A DNA stretch of 64,000 bases. Origin: Xylocopilactobacillus apicola. Lineage in GTDB: Bacteria > Bacillota > Bacilli > Lactobacillales > Lactobacillaceae. The notes under the pieces are model-generated. The model saw nothing but the letters and a program-made list of their open reading frames with translations, was not told where the DNA came from and did not search any database. Positions 46,656-56,187 of this stretch are shown in pieces (the first letter of the stretch is position 1; each line of letters starts with the position of its first letter). The stretch is from contig NZ_AP026802.1 in NCBI RefSeq assembly GCF_033095985.1, positions 806,001-870,000 of the forward strand. Direction: 5' to 3'. Made by a program: the position numbers and the translations under genes.

Positions 46656-48596
46656 ATGACAACAAATACATATAATGACAGCAACATCAAAATTCTAGAA
46701 GGACTAGAGGCGGTCCGTAAGCGCCCCGGGATGTATATTGGTTCGACCGATGCTCATGGACTTCATCATTTAGTTTATGAAATTGTTGATAATGCCGTTG
46801 ACGAGGCTTTAGCTGGTTTTGGTAAAGAAATTGATGTCACAATTGAAAAGAACGGTTCAGTGACGGTTCGGGATTTCGGTCGTGGAATTCCAACGGGGAT
46901 GCATAAAACGGGTCGTCCGACAATTGAAGTAATTTTTACAATTTTACATGCAGGCGGAAAGTTTGATGATTCGTCCTATAAGACTTCTGGTGGTTTACAT
47001 GGAGTTGGATCTAGTGTGGTTAATGCTCTTTCTAAATCGATGACAGTTAAAGTGAACCGTGACGGCTTAGCCTTTAAAGAAGAATTTAAAGATGGCGGTA
47101 AGCCAGTTGGAACCCTGCAGAAGTTAGGTAAAACCAAAGAGCCAGACGGGACCACGGTTAATTTTTTGCCCGATGATACTATTTTTAGCGAAGTAGACTT
47201 CAATTTTGACGTCCTCAAGGAAAGAATTAAAGAAGCAGCATATTTACTAAAAAATGTTCGCTTTGTCCTTAAAGACAAAAGAACGGGTCGAAAAGAAGAA
47301 TATATTTTTCCCGATGGGATCAAGACTTTTGTGGCTGATCTCAGCAAAGACAAGGAGTTAATCGGTCAAATTTTTGATTTTTCTGGTAAAGAGCAGGGCG
47401 TTGAAGTCGAGTTTGCGGGAGCTTTTAACACCGGTTATTCCGAAGTGATGTATTCATTTGTCAATAATGTTCGCACACCTGACGGGGGAACCCATGAGGT
47501 TGGGGTTCGCTCAGGTTTGACGCGAGCTTTTAACGAATATTTCCGGTCAAGTGAACTTCTAAAAGAAAAAGAGAAGAATATTGACGGAAGTGATCTGCGT
47601 GAAGGATTGACGGGAGTTTTGTCGGTCAGAGTTCCCGAAGAACTTTTACAATTTGAAGGACAGACTAAGGAAAAACTTGGTAGCCCAGTAGTTAAGGGAA
47701 TTACCGAAAATATTATCTATGAGCAGACGAAATATTATCTTTTAGAAAGTGGCGACTTTGGGCAGAAGATTTTTGCCAAGGCCAAAGCAGCTCAAGAAGC
47801 TCGGATTGCGGCGCGTAAGGCTCGTGATACGGTGCGAAAAGGTAAAAAGAGCAAAAAAAATGATGGCTTAATTTCTGGTAAACTAACGCCAGCTCAAAAG
47901 CATGATGCTAAACATAATGAGCTTTTCTTGGTCGAGGGTGATTCAGCCGGTGGTTCAGCAAAACAAGGTCGAAACCGGAAATTTCAAGCAATTTTGCCGC
48001 TTAGAGGCAAGGTTTTAAACACTCAAAAGGCTTCGTTAGAGGAAATTTTTAAAAATCAAGAAATTAATACGATTATTTATGCGATTGGAGCGGGAGCGGG
48101 AAAAGACTTCAAAGTTAAAGACAGTAATTATGATAAAGTGATTATCATGACCGATGCTGATACCGATGGGGCACATATTCAAATTTTGTTATTAACTTTT
48201 TTCTATCGCTATATGTTAGATTTGGTAATTGCGGGGAAAGTTTACATTGCAATGCCGCCGCTTTATAAGATTCAAGTTGGGATTAAAAAGCCAAAAATAG
48301 AATATGCTTGGACTGAAGACGAATTAGAAAGTAAGACTAAACAAATTAAGACCAAGTATGCTTTGCAGCGGTTTAAAGGGCTTGGCGAAATGAATGCTGA
48401 TGAGCTTTGGGAGACGACAATGAATCCTGATACCCGGACGCTTTTAAGGGTCAAAATTGAAGATTTAGCTTTTGCAGGTCAAGAGGTTGAAACATTGATG
48501 GGAGATCAGGTTAGTCCTCGGCGTAAGTGGATTGAGAGCAACGTTGATTTTTCAGATCATGACGAAAACGACAATATTTTAGAAGTATCGAGATAG
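46656..48596 (+). CDS. parE: DNA topoisomerase IV subunit B
   Basis: ATPase subunit of topoisomerase IV, which decatenates daughter chromosomes. The GHKL ATP site is YEIVDNAVDEALAGF (near residue 42) with GGLHGVGSSVVNALS. The TOPRIM motifs are LVEGDSAGGSAKQGRNRK (near 427) and MTDADTDGAHI (near 499). 646 residues, normal. The SD before ATG is weak (GGA). Followed 12 nt later by parC. Confidence 0.97.
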   Translation: MTTNTYNDSNIKILEGLEAVRKRPGMYIGSTDAHGLHHLVYEIVDNAVDEALAGFGKEIDVTIEKNGSVTVRDFGRGIPTGMHKTGRPTIEVIFTILHAGGKFDDSSYKTSGGLHGVGSSVVNALSKSMTVKVNRDGLAFKEEFKDGGKPVGTLQKLGKTKEPDGTTVNFLPDDTIFSEVDFNFDVLKERIKEAAYLLKNVRFVLKDKRTGRKEEYIFPDGIKTFVADLSKDKELIGQIFDFSGKEQGVEVEFAGAFNTGYSEVMYSFVNNVRTPDGGTHEVGVRSGLTRAFNEYFRSSELLKEKEKNIDGSDLREGLTGVLSVRVPEELLQFEGQTKEKLGSPVVKGITENIIYEQTKYYLLESGDFGQKIFAKAKAAQEARIAARKARDTVRKGKKSKKNDGLISGKLTPAQKHDAKHNELFLVEGDSAGGSAKQGRNRKFQAILPLRGKVLNTQKASLEEIFKNQEINTIIYAIGAGAGKDFKVKDSNYDKVIIMTDADTDGAHIQILLLTFFYRYMLDLVIAGKVYIAMPPLYKIQVGIKKPKIEYAWTEDELESKTKQIKTKYALQRFKGLGEMNADELWETTMNPDTRTLLRVKIEDLAFAGQEVETLMGDQVSPRRKWIESNVDFSDHDENDNILEVSR

Positions 48597-48608
48597 GAGA
48601 TTAAATAG

Positions 48609-51044
48609 TTGGCAGATCGGATCAAAGAGTTACCGTTAGAAAACGTCATTAGTGATCGTTTCGGGCGTTACTCGAAGTATATTATTCAAGAACGGGCCTT
48701 GCCGGATGTGCGAGATGGCTTAAAACCAGTCCAACGGCGAATTCTGTATGCAATGTATCAAGATGGTAATACGGCGGACAAGGCTTTTCGCAAGTCAGCG
48801 AAATCAGTCGGAAATATCATGGGTAACTATCATCCTCACGGAGATTCATCGATTTATGAGGCGATGGTTAGAATGAGCCAGGATTGGAAAAATCGAGCTC
48901 CGTTAATTGAAATGCATGGAAACAATGGATCTATTGACGGTGATCCGCCAGCGGCAATGCGTTACACTGAGGCGCGGTTAAGCAAGATTTCAAATCATCT
49001 TTTAGAAGGCATCAACAATGAAACTGTTGATATGATGCTTAATTTCGATGACACACTTTATGAACCAGTGGTCTTGCCAGCAGCTTTTCCTAATCTTTTG
49101 GTCAACGGTGCAACGGGAATTTCTGCGGGTTATGCGACTCAAATTCCCCCTCACAATTTGACCGAAGTAATGGAAGCATTAATTTACTTAATCAAAAATC
49201 CTGGAGCGACAACTGCCAAACTGATGGAATATGTCAAGGGTCCTGATTTTCCAACTGGCGCCATTGTTCAAGGTAAAGAAGGATTAGTTCAAGCCTATGA
49301 AACTGGTCGTGGTCGGGTCATGGTTCGCAGTAAGACTCATATTGATGAAGTTAAAGGCAAAAAGAAAATAATCGTAACCGAGATCCCTTTTGACGTTAAT
49401 AAAGCTCAATTGATTAAGCGAATTGAAGAATTAAAAGCAGATAAGCGTCTGGAAGGAATTGGTGATATTCGTGATGAATCTGATCGCTTCGGTTTATCTA
49501 TTTCGATCGATTTGAAGAAAAATGTTAATCCTGATGATATCTTAAATTATCTTTACAAAAACACTGATCTTCAAGTTTCTTATAATTTCAATGTGATTGC
49601 AATTGATGAAGGAAAACCAAAACTATTAGGACTTAAGGAGATCTTAAACGCCTATCTTAATCATCGGCGCGAAGTTATCTTAAAGCAAACTAAATTTTTC
49701 CTTGACAAAGCACAAAAACGAACTCATATCATCGATGGTTTAATCAAGGCCGTTTCAATTCTTGATGATGTGATCAAAACAATTCGAGCAAGTGAAAATC
49801 GACTTGCCGCAATTCAAAATTTGATGGACGCTTATCAATTTACTCAGGCTCAAAGTGAAGCAATTGTTAATTTGCAGCTATATCGCCTTACCAATACAGA
49901 CATTGTGACACTTGAGAATGAGTTAAAAGAACTCAGAGAAAAAATCGAGGAATATCAAAAGATTCTTTCAAACCCTGAATATTTAGGTCAAGTGATCATT
50001 AAAGGCTTTAAAGAAATCATGAAAGAATTTGGGAGTCCAAGATTGACCACCATCGAAGACGAAATTACGCCATTACGGGTTGCCAAAACGGTTATTGTGC
50101 CGGATGAAGAGGTTCATGTTGGGGTCACTAAAGATGGTTATTTAAAGCGCTCTTCTCTTAAAAGTGCTCAAGCAAGCGTGGCCGAGCTAAAAGAAGGTGA
50201 TGAGTTCTTGTTGGAAAAAAATCTCAATACTCATGATGAAATTTACGTCTTTACCAATCAAGGAAATTTGATTTATCGCAAAGTTTTTGAAATTGAAGAA
50301 GCTCGGTGGAAAGACCTAGGTACACATTTATCACAATCTGCAGGGTTTGATCCAAAAGAAAAAATACTTTGCGTATTAGCTTTAACTAGTCAAGACACAG
50401 ATAAAAGAATTGTTGTCGCGACCAATGACGGTTACGTTAAACAAATTTCTCTGAGCGATTTACGCCCCCAAAGTCGTTATTTAAATCGCGCAATCCGGTT
50501 TGTTAATTTTAAATCTGATCAAAGCATTGTTACTAATGTAATTGAAATTGTTAATGAATATCAAGAAATTCTGACCGTCACCAAAAAGGGAATGGCGCTG
50601 AAATTTAATTTATCTGAAGTACCATTACAAAAAGGGCGCTCAGCTGGTGTGAAGTTAATATCACTGCACCAAGAAGATTCAGTCTGCGGCATTTCAATTT
50701 TGCGAGATTCCGATAATTATCTTGGTATCATGCAAGAAGATGGAAAATATAAGAATATTCAATTAGCCGAAATTCCGCTAACTACTCGAGCTAAAAAGGG
50801 TGTTAGAATTTTGCGGCAAAATTCAAGTCATGAAATAATTATTTTTGATTTTGTAATTTTAGATGCCGACCGCAGTGCAATGTTTGATGTACAAACACAA
50901 AGAGGGGAACATTTTAGTTTTAATCCAGTTGATTTCCCGAAGAGTAGCCGCCAAGCTTTAGGTAAACCCGTGTACAGTGTTCGTGATCATGGTGTAGTTA
51001 TTAAGCTTACTGAAATTAAGCAAGAGGATGAAAATGATGAATAA
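48609..51044 (+). CDS. parC: DNA topoisomerase IV subunit A
   Basis: Breakage-reunion subunit. The catalytic tyrosine is in AMRYTEARLS (near residue 119). The quinolone-determining region reads HPHGDSSIYEAMVRM, with the wild-type Ser and Glu found in susceptible strains. A beta-pinwheel C-terminal domain starts near residue 495. 811 residues; TTG start with GGAG 9 nt upstream. It shows the ParC rather than GyrA type by its pairing with parE and lack of a GyrA box. Confidence 0.96.
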   Translation: MADRIKELPLENVISDRFGRYSKYIIQERALPDVRDGLKPVQRRILYAMYQDGNTADKAFRKSAKSVGNIMGNYHPHGDSSIYEAMVRMSQDWKNRAPLIEMHGNNGSIDGDPPAAMRYTEARLSKISNHLLEGINNETVDMMLNFDDTLYEPVVLPAAFPNLLVNGATGISAGYATQIPPHNLTEVMEALIYLIKNPGATTAKLMEYVKGPDFPTGAIVQGKEGLVQAYETGRGRVMVRSKTHIDEVKGKKKIIVTEIPFDVNKAQLIKRIEELKADKRLEGIGDIRDESDRFGLSISIDLKKNVNPDDILNYLYKNTDLQVSYNFNVIAIDEGKPKLLGLKEILNAYLNHRREVILKQTKFFLDKAQKRTHIIDGLIKAVSILDDVIKTIRASENRLAAIQNLMDAYQFTQAQSEAIVNLQLYRLTNTDIVTLENELKELREKIEEYQKILSNPEYLGQVIIKGFKEIMKEFGSPRLTTIEDEITPLRVAKTVIVPDEEVHVGVTKDGYLKRSSLKSAQASVAELKEGDEFLLEKNLNTHDEIYVFTNQGNLIYRKVFEIEEARWKDLGTHLSQSAGFDPKEKILCVLALTSQDTDKRIVVATNDGYVKQISLSDLRPQSRYLNRAIRFVNFKSDQSIVTNVIEIVNEYQEILTVTKKGMALKFNLSEVPLQKGRSAGVKLISLHQEDSVCGISILRDSDNYLGIMQEDGKYKNIQLAEIPLTTRAKKGVRILRQNSSHEIIIFDFVILDADRSAMFDVQTQRGEHFSFNPVDFPKSSRQALGKPVYSVRDHGVVIKLTEIKQEDENDE

Positions 51045-52179
51045 AATCAAAATTATGACAGTTTTCGGGACTCGTCCTGAAGCAATTAAAATGGCGCCGC
51101 TGATTAAGGAATTAGCTAAAGACCCTGAACATTTTAGTGTAAAAAATATAATTACTGCTCAGCATCGAGAAATGCTTGATCAGGTACTAAATATTTTTCA
51201 AATCAAGCCTGATTATGATTTGGATATTATGGAACAAAATCAGACGCTTTCAAAGATCACGACTAAGGTAATCTTGGCATTGGATGAGATTTTTATTAAA
51301 GAGAAACCCGATTTAATTTTGGTTCACGGAGATACAACGACTACTTTTGCGGCTGCGTTAAGTGCCTTTTATCATCAAATTGCTATTGGTCACGTTGAAG
51401 CAGGCCTTAGAACTTGGGATAAATACTCGCCATTTCCAGAAGAAATGAATCGACAAATGGTTGATGATTTAACTGATCTATATTTTGCGCCAACCGAAAA
51501 AAATTATAACAATTTAGTTTCTGAGCACAAAAAAAAGGAGCAAATTTTCATTACTGGTAACACCGGAATTGATGCTCTGAAATACACGGTTAACGATAAT
51601 TTTGCTTCTTCAGAATTTAAAGGCTTAGACTTCTCAAAAAAAATAATTTTATTAACTGCCCACCGACGTGAAAATCAAGGCGAAAAAATGGAAAAAATGT
51701 TTGAAGCAATTCTTTCGGTGGTTAAATCTGATTCTAATTTACAACTCGTTTATCCAGTTCATCGCTCTCCTGCGGTCCAAAAAGCTGCACATGATGTTTT
51801 TGATCATGAAAATCAAGTGAAATTGATTAATCCGTTGGATGTAGTTCATTTTCATAATTTGCTGAAAAGAAGTTTCTTAGTGCTTTCAGATTCGGGTGGC
51901 ATTCAAGAAGAAGCACCGGCTCTTAATAAACCAGTTTTAGTCTTGCGAGATACTACTGAAAGACCGGAAGCTGTTCAAACAGGGGCAATTAAATTGGTGG
52001 GGACAGATCCGGCGGTAATCAAAAAAACGATGATTGAATTAATCAATCATCCTGAAGAATATCAGCAAATGGCCGAAGCTAAGAATCCTTATGGAGATGG
52101 CGAAGCCTCTCAGAGGATTATTGAAGCGATCAAAGCTCATTTTGGTTTAATTACTGATCGGCCGAAGAATTTTTCTTAG
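51034..52179 (+). CDS. wecB: UDP-N-acetylglucosamine 2-epimerase (non-hydrolysing)
   Basis: Interconverts UDP-GlcNAc and UDP-ManNAc, a precursor for teichoic acid linkage units or polysaccharide. FGTRPEAIKMAPL, VHGDTTTTFAAALSAF, HVEAGLRTWDKYSPFPEEMN and SDSGGIQEEAP are canonical. About 381 residues from ATG 51034 (GAGG 6 nt upstream); ATG 51037 is equally possible. It overlaps the parC end by 11 nt. Its 3' end overlaps the convergent GtrA gene by 29 bp. Confidence 0.96.
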   Translation: MMNKIKIMTVFGTRPEAIKMAPLIKELAKDPEHFSVKNIITAQHREMLDQVLNIFQIKPDYDLDIMEQNQTLSKITTKVILALDEIFIKEKPDLILVHGDTTTTFAAALSAFYHQIAIGHVEAGLRTWDKYSPFPEEMNRQMVDDLTDLYFAPTEKNYNNLVSEHKKKEQIFITGNTGIDALKYTVNDNFASSEFKGLDFSKKIILLTAHRRENQGEKMEKMFEAILSVVKSDSNLQLVYPVHRSPAVQKAAHDVFDHENQVKLINPLDVVHFHNLLKRSFLVLSDSGGIQEEAPALNKPVLVLRDTTERPEAVQTGAIKLVGTDPAVIKKTMIELINHPEEYQQMAEAKNPYGDGEASQRIIEAIKAHFGLITDRPKNFS

Positions 52180-52624
52180 TAAGCCGTTCGTGAATCCGCC
52201 GCTCGCTATTATTAAAGATGGCCCGCGACATGAAATAATTGACCAGTCCTAATATGATTTGGTCAATTATTTTTAGAATCAAGGTCTGGTTTGCTTGATT
52301 CATTTTTAAAATTGTGGCAAAAATAAACATAAAACTAAGATCCAGCACGTATGTTAAGGTTCGAGAGGAAATAAACGACGAAAATTCAACAAACATTTCA
52401 TGTAAATTTCCCTTGGGCAGTTTGAAGACGAAAACGCGATTTAAATAATAGCTCAAGACGTTTGCTAGAATGAAAGCAATTGAGTTAGCCACAAGATTAA
52501 TTAGACGAAGATTGTGATAAAGCAGCTGAAAGATCACAACATTAACTGCGGAAGCAAGAAACCCAAAAAATGAGTAAACTAAAAAAGACCGCAGATTAAA
52601 ATTTGATTTACTGAGCTTTTTCAA
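52151..52624 (-). CDS. GtrA-like membrane protein
   Basis: A 157-residue protein with four predicted membrane helices and the GtrA-family layout (FGFLASAVNVVIFQLLY, then ANVLSYYLNRVFVF). GtrA proteins are thought to flip or handle lipid-linked sugars for wall or teichoic acid glycosylation. TTG start with no clear SD; it overlaps the flavodoxin end by 17 nt, so translation is probably coupled. Specific substrate unknown. Confidence 0.88.
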   Translation of the reverse strand: MKKLSKSNFNLRSFLVYSFFGFLASAVNVVIFQLLYHNLRLINLVANSIAFILANVLSYYLNRVFVFKLPKGNLHEMFVEFSSFISSRTLTYVLDLSFMFIFATILKMNQANQTLILKIIDQIILGLVNYFMSRAIFNNSERRIHERLTKKNSSADQ

Positions 52625-53060
52625 AGGCGGCCACGAGGCTCTTCGTATATTCGATAATGTTTTTTAGATCGTCTTCGTCAACTGCAAGGTCAATTTTGAG
52701 ATTTTCTGCTCCTTGAGTGGCACCAGCTTTGATAAATTGATTTGCAAAATCATCAACCGCCGTTGCAAATTCCTCATAGTAAGTGTCGCCTGATCCAGCG
52801 CAGCCAAAGATTTTCCCTTTTAAATCAAGGGTAGGAAGGTCTTCATAAAAGTCCATTCCTTCTTCGGGAAGATCTCCTTCTCCATAGGTATATGGGCAGA
52901 CAACGCAGATATCGACGTCTTCAAATTCATCAGCATTCGTGATGGAAATTTCTTTAAGCTCAGAGTCAACATTGAGTCTTTTAAACTCTTCATTGATGAT
53001 TTCTGCAACCTCTTCATTATTACCAGTGATACTGGCATATACAACTAAAGCACTTGTCAT
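52608..53060 (-). CDS. Flavodoxin
   Basis: A small FMN electron carrier of 150 residues. The phosphate loop YASITGNNEEVA at residues 7-18 and the acidic FMN-side loops CPYTYGEGDLPEE and GSGDTYYEEFATAVDD are typical. ATG 53060 is chosen for its GGAG SD at 5 nt; the frame reaches upstream to 53132 but that part is not family-like. Operon with the GtrA-like gene. The 53061-53218 gap before map is AT-rich with several TATAAT-like sequences but no promoter I can place with confidence. Confidence 0.95.
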   Translation of the reverse strand: MTSALVVYASITGNNEEVAEIINEEFKRLNVDSELKEISITNADEFEDVDICVVCPYTYGEGDLPEEGMDFYEDLPTLDLKGKIFGCAGSGDTYYEEFATAVDDFANQFIKAGATQGAENLKIDLAVDEDDLKNIIEYTKSLVAAFEKAQ

Positions 53061-53218
53061 TATTACTCCTTTTTGAATCCAAATTATTATAGATAATTGT
53101 ACTATAATATATTTCATATGTTTTTTCATCAAATGTTTTTTTAGAATTATTTTCCTTTTAGTTCAAAAAATCTTCATTTCAAATTACAATTAAAGAAAAT
53201 TAGATAAGGACAGAAAAA

Positions 53219-54013
53219 TTGATTACAATAAAATCAGCGCGAGAAATTGAAGGAATGGCTCAATCAGGTCAGATTTTGGCCGGAGTACACCGCGAGCTAA
53301 GAAACATCATTAAACCAGGAATCTCGACTTGGGAGATTGAAGAATTTGCTAGAAAATATATTGAAGGACACGGAGCAGTTGCTTCCCAAATTGGTTTTGA
53401 TGGCTATAAGTACGCTACTTGTATTAGCGTCAACGATGAAGTTGCTCACGGAATTCCGCGCCGCCAATTATTTTTAAAAAGTGGAGATATCGTAAAAGTA
53501 GATATGTGTGTCGATTATTTAGGATATCAAAGTGATTCTTGTTGGTCATACGGAGTAGGCGAGTTAAGTCCTCTACATCAAGAGCTACTGCGAGTAACTA
53601 AAAAATCGCTGTATTTAGGAATTGCTCAGTCGGTAATTGGAAATCGAATTGGTGATATTGGCGCGGTGATCGAACGATATACGGAACAAGATCATCATTT
53701 TGGAGATGTGAGAGATTTAATTGGTCATGGAATTCAACCTTCAATCCATGAGGATCCAGCCGTTCCCCATTATGGTACCCCCGGTCGCGGGATCCGTTTA
53801 CGTGAAGGAATGACAATTACGATCGAGCCGATGATTAATACCGGGACTTGGCAAATTAAATCCAGAGAAGTTCCAGCAGATGATTGGACTTATTATGTCA
53901 GCCAAGATGGAACTTATTCTGCTCAGTTTGAACACACTATTGCAATTACGAAAGACGGTCCTAAGATTTTGACTTCCCAAGGCGATCCTGAAGACAAGCC
54001 GTATTTGCTTTAA
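53219..54013 (+). CDS. map: Methionine aminopeptidase, type I
   Basis: Removes the initiator methionine from nascent proteins using two divalent metals. The ligands are visible: Asp residues in VDMCVDYLGYQSDSC, His in LIGHGIQPSIHEDP, Glu in ITIEPMIN and Glu in QFEHTIAI. 264 residues, somewhat longer than the minimal enzyme, with an extension near residue 220. TTG start with AAGGA 8 nt upstream. Confidence 0.96.
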   Translation: MITIKSAREIEGMAQSGQILAGVHRELRNIIKPGISTWEIEEFARKYIEGHGAVASQIGFDGYKYATCISVNDEVAHGIPRRQLFLKSGDIVKVDMCVDYLGYQSDSCWSYGVGELSPLHQELLRVTKKSLYLGIAQSVIGNRIGDIGAVIERYTEQDHHFGDVRDLIGHGIQPSIHEDPAVPHYGTPGRGIRLREGMTITIEPMINTGTWQIKSREVPADDWTYYVSQDGTYSAQFEHTIAITKDGPKILTSQGDPEDKPYLL

Positions 54014-54017
54014 TTTT

Positions 54018-54872
54018 ATGTTGGTTAAAATAAAAAAGAGCAGTCAGTTTGACCGCTTAAATGCTATAATTAAAAAATTTACAGAATTATTTCAAAGGGC
54101 AAATGTGACGGTTTTATCTAAGGCATTTGCCTATTATTTATTGATTTCTTTTTTTCCCTTACTAATTTTTTTAGGAAATCTTTTTTCTTTTTTGAATTTT
54201 AATTTAAATTCAATCTATGATTATCTCGTTTTTGCCATTCCGGGCCCGACTGTTCAATTTTTAAGAGGAATCACCAGGTCGCTTAAATATTCGTCAAATT
54301 TATTTTTGCTGATTGGCTCTTTTTTTGTCTTTATGTGGGCGATGAGTAGGGTTCTAAATGTGCTTAACCAAGGGATCAACGAGGTTTATGCGACCAGAGT
54401 TAAGCAAAATTTTCTTGTTAAGAGGGTTGTTTCTCTTTTTTATACGTTCCTTTTGGTCTTAGTAGTTGTCCTAATCGCATTTACAATGATTTTTGGGGAA
54501 ATGATTATTAAAATGATTGATCCAATTTTTAAAATTACCCAGCAATACCTTAATCTTTACAATACCTTGAAGTGGCCGGTAGTTTTAACAATTTTGTTGG
54601 TGGTATTATTTTTTATTTATTTTTTTATGCCTAACCGTAAACTGCGAATTCGCGATGCTTTACCGGGAACAATTTTTACCTCATCTGGCTGGATTATTTT
54701 GTCTCAAGCGTTTCGGATTTATTTAAAATTTTTTGGTCAAAGGTGGGACAGCTACGGCACGATTGGGGCAGTTATTGTCTTTTTACTGTGGCTAAATGCT
54801 TTAGGGGAAATGATTATTATTGGTGGGCTCATTAACGGATCAATCATGGAAACTCGTAAATTAAAGTCCTGA
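54018..54872 (+). CDS. YihY/BrkB family membrane protein
   Basis: A 284-residue protein with about six membrane helices. The N-terminal VLSKAFAYYLLISFFPLLIFL segment (family pattern AAALSYYLLLSLFPLL) and GRVWDSYGTIG-like QRWDSYGTIGAVIVFLLWL are YihY signatures. Function unclear; despite an old annotation it is not RNase BN. ATG 4 nt after the map stop, SD weak, so probably coupled to map. It converges with the next gene, overlapping by 12 bp. Confidence 0.92.
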   Translation: MLVKIKKSSQFDRLNAIIKKFTELFQRANVTVLSKAFAYYLLISFFPLLIFLGNLFSFLNFNLNSIYDYLVFAIPGPTVQFLRGITRSLKYSSNLFLLIGSFFVFMWAMSRVLNVLNQGINEVYATRVKQNFLVKRVVSLFYTFLLVLVVVLIAFTMIFGEMIIKMIDPIFKITQQYLNLYNTLKWPVVLTILLVVLFFIYFFMPNRKLRIRDALPGTIFTSSGWIILSQAFRIYLKFFGQRWDSYGTIGAVIVFLLWLNALGEMIIIGGLINGSIMETRKLKS

Positions 54873-55952
54873 ATTTTCTAGTTGTCCCTCTGTAAAGTTA
54901 GATGGAAATTTCCCTTTGTTATTATGATTAATAATTGGATTAGTATCTGTTGAGTAATAAATTGAAAATTGTCCAAAAACATCATCATATTTGAGCTGAT
55001 TGAAAAATGCTGGAAAGTACTTTGAACTGAATGCAGAAATTTCAATTTGCCCTTTATAATTAGCGTTTGGGATGTATTTATTTGAGGAGCTTTGGAAAAT
55101 AATTTGATCCAAAGTAACGTATTGAGTTTTATTTGTTGGGTTAGAAATTTTAAGATCGACGGTGTATTGCGAGTCGTTATCACTACTGAAGTATCCAAAC
55201 ATAAAGTAAACCCCATCACTATTTTCCTGCGTTTGAACAAGTTGATTTTGGCTACTATCTGAATTATCTTTGGCTTCTTGGTTAGCTAAGTCATTGCGAT
55301 CGCGCTGTTTACCAAAGTTTTTCGCGTAATTTTTCAGCGAATCAAGCCGTTGAGTGGACTTTACCAATTTAACAATATTACCATCAGACATAATTCCTAT
55401 AAGCTCACCATCGTTGATGGAAAAGAGAAACTGTTTTGGATCACTATCTCTTAATGGATAATTAAAAGCTTGTCCCCGAGCTCGAACATCATAAGGGAGG
55501 TTAGCCTTTAACTGTTTCTGGCTGTTATATTTAGCTTCAACAAGCGAGCTAGTTTTGCTTTGAACAATGTTGCCGTTTAATTCAGTGGTTGCTGAATAAA
55601 CGGTTATTTTATTGGGCACTTGGCTAGTTGTTTTTTGGTTAGAGTTAATTTGCTCATCTTTTTCAATCATCGTCCCATCGCTTTTAAAATAAATCGTAAC
55701 ATTGTGAGTTACGATAGGGTCCTTCTCGCTTTTTGAAATTACCTTGTAAACTGCAGAGTAAGTTTTTCCCGCGAAGAAATTAGTAGGTTCATTTTTCTTT
55801 TTAGGTGAGCTGATGACAACTTTGGATTTGTTGACACTCATTCGTCCTAAGAAAAACGATGCAAAAAGGATTATTAAAATAATAACAGTGATCTCAATTA
55901 AATTAATCAACTCTTTGGAATTTAGCTTTTTTTGGTTTGTTTTCTGCCTCAT
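54861..55952 (-). CDS. Membrane-anchored extracytoplasmic protein of unknown function
   Basis: I do not recognise this 363-residue protein. One membrane anchor (about residues 19-40) follows a basic N-terminus. The rest is polar, Ser/Asn/Gln-rich and probably extracellular. The last ~120 residues (VDLKISNPTNKTQYVTLDQIIFQ) look like a DUF4352/Ig-like beta-sandwich found in Gram-positive lipoproteins and anchored proteins. No lipobox. The ATG has no evident SD. The upstream gap 55953-56187 holds an AGCTTC-ATT-GAAGCT inverted repeat (56048-56062) without a T-run. Confidence 0.7.
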   Translation of the reverse strand: MRQKTNQKKLNSKELINLIEITVIILIILFASFFLGRMSVNKSKVVISSPKKKNEPTNFFAGKTYSAVYKVISKSEKDPIVTHNVTIYFKSDGTMIEKDEQINSNQKTTSQVPNKITVYSATTELNGNIVQSKTSSLVEAKYNSQKQLKANLPYDVRARGQAFNYPLRDSDPKQFLFSINDGELIGIMSDGNIVKLVKSTQRLDSLKNYAKNFGKQRDRNDLANQEAKDNSDSSQNQLVQTQENSDGVYFMFGYFSSDNDSQYTVDLKISNPTNKTQYVTLDQIIFQSSSNKYIPNANYKGQIEISAFSSKYFPAFFNQLKYDDVFGQFSIYYSTDTNPIINHNNKGKFPSNFTEGQLENSGL

Positions 55953-56148
55953 GAAGTAATTTTAACAAATAATAAAGGCCTTGAAGTTCAGAATTCTTTA
56001 AATTTTAGATGATTTTTTATATAATTAAAGAGCACAGCTGCTTTTTTAGCTTCATTGAAGCTGCCAAAAATTGATTTTTTTCATTTAATTAATGGTTGCT
56101 TAACTGAAATTAATTAATGTAAATAAGTTGTCTTAGGAGTATGATCTA

Positions 56149-56176
56149 AAGATGTAGAAGTTTAATTTTACATCTT
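56149..56176 (+). promoter_or_regulatory. 5' UTR hairpin before the CAP/SLAP protein gene
   Basis: A perfect 8-bp stem AAGATGTA (56149-56156) / TACATCTT (56169-56176) with a 12-nt loop ends 4 nt before the GGAGG SD. It could stabilise the mRNA 5' end or tune translation. Confidence 0.45.
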
Positions 56177-56187
56177 ACCTGGAGGTA

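Noticed and set aside
48609-51044. Quinolone-resistance substitutions in ParC/ParE
   Set aside because: The ParC determining region has the wild-type Ser and Glu, and the ParE TOPRIM motifs look ordinary.
56048-56062. AGCTTC-ATT-GAAGCT as a terminator
   Set aside because: No T-run follows on either strand, and no gene ends close by on a suitable strand.
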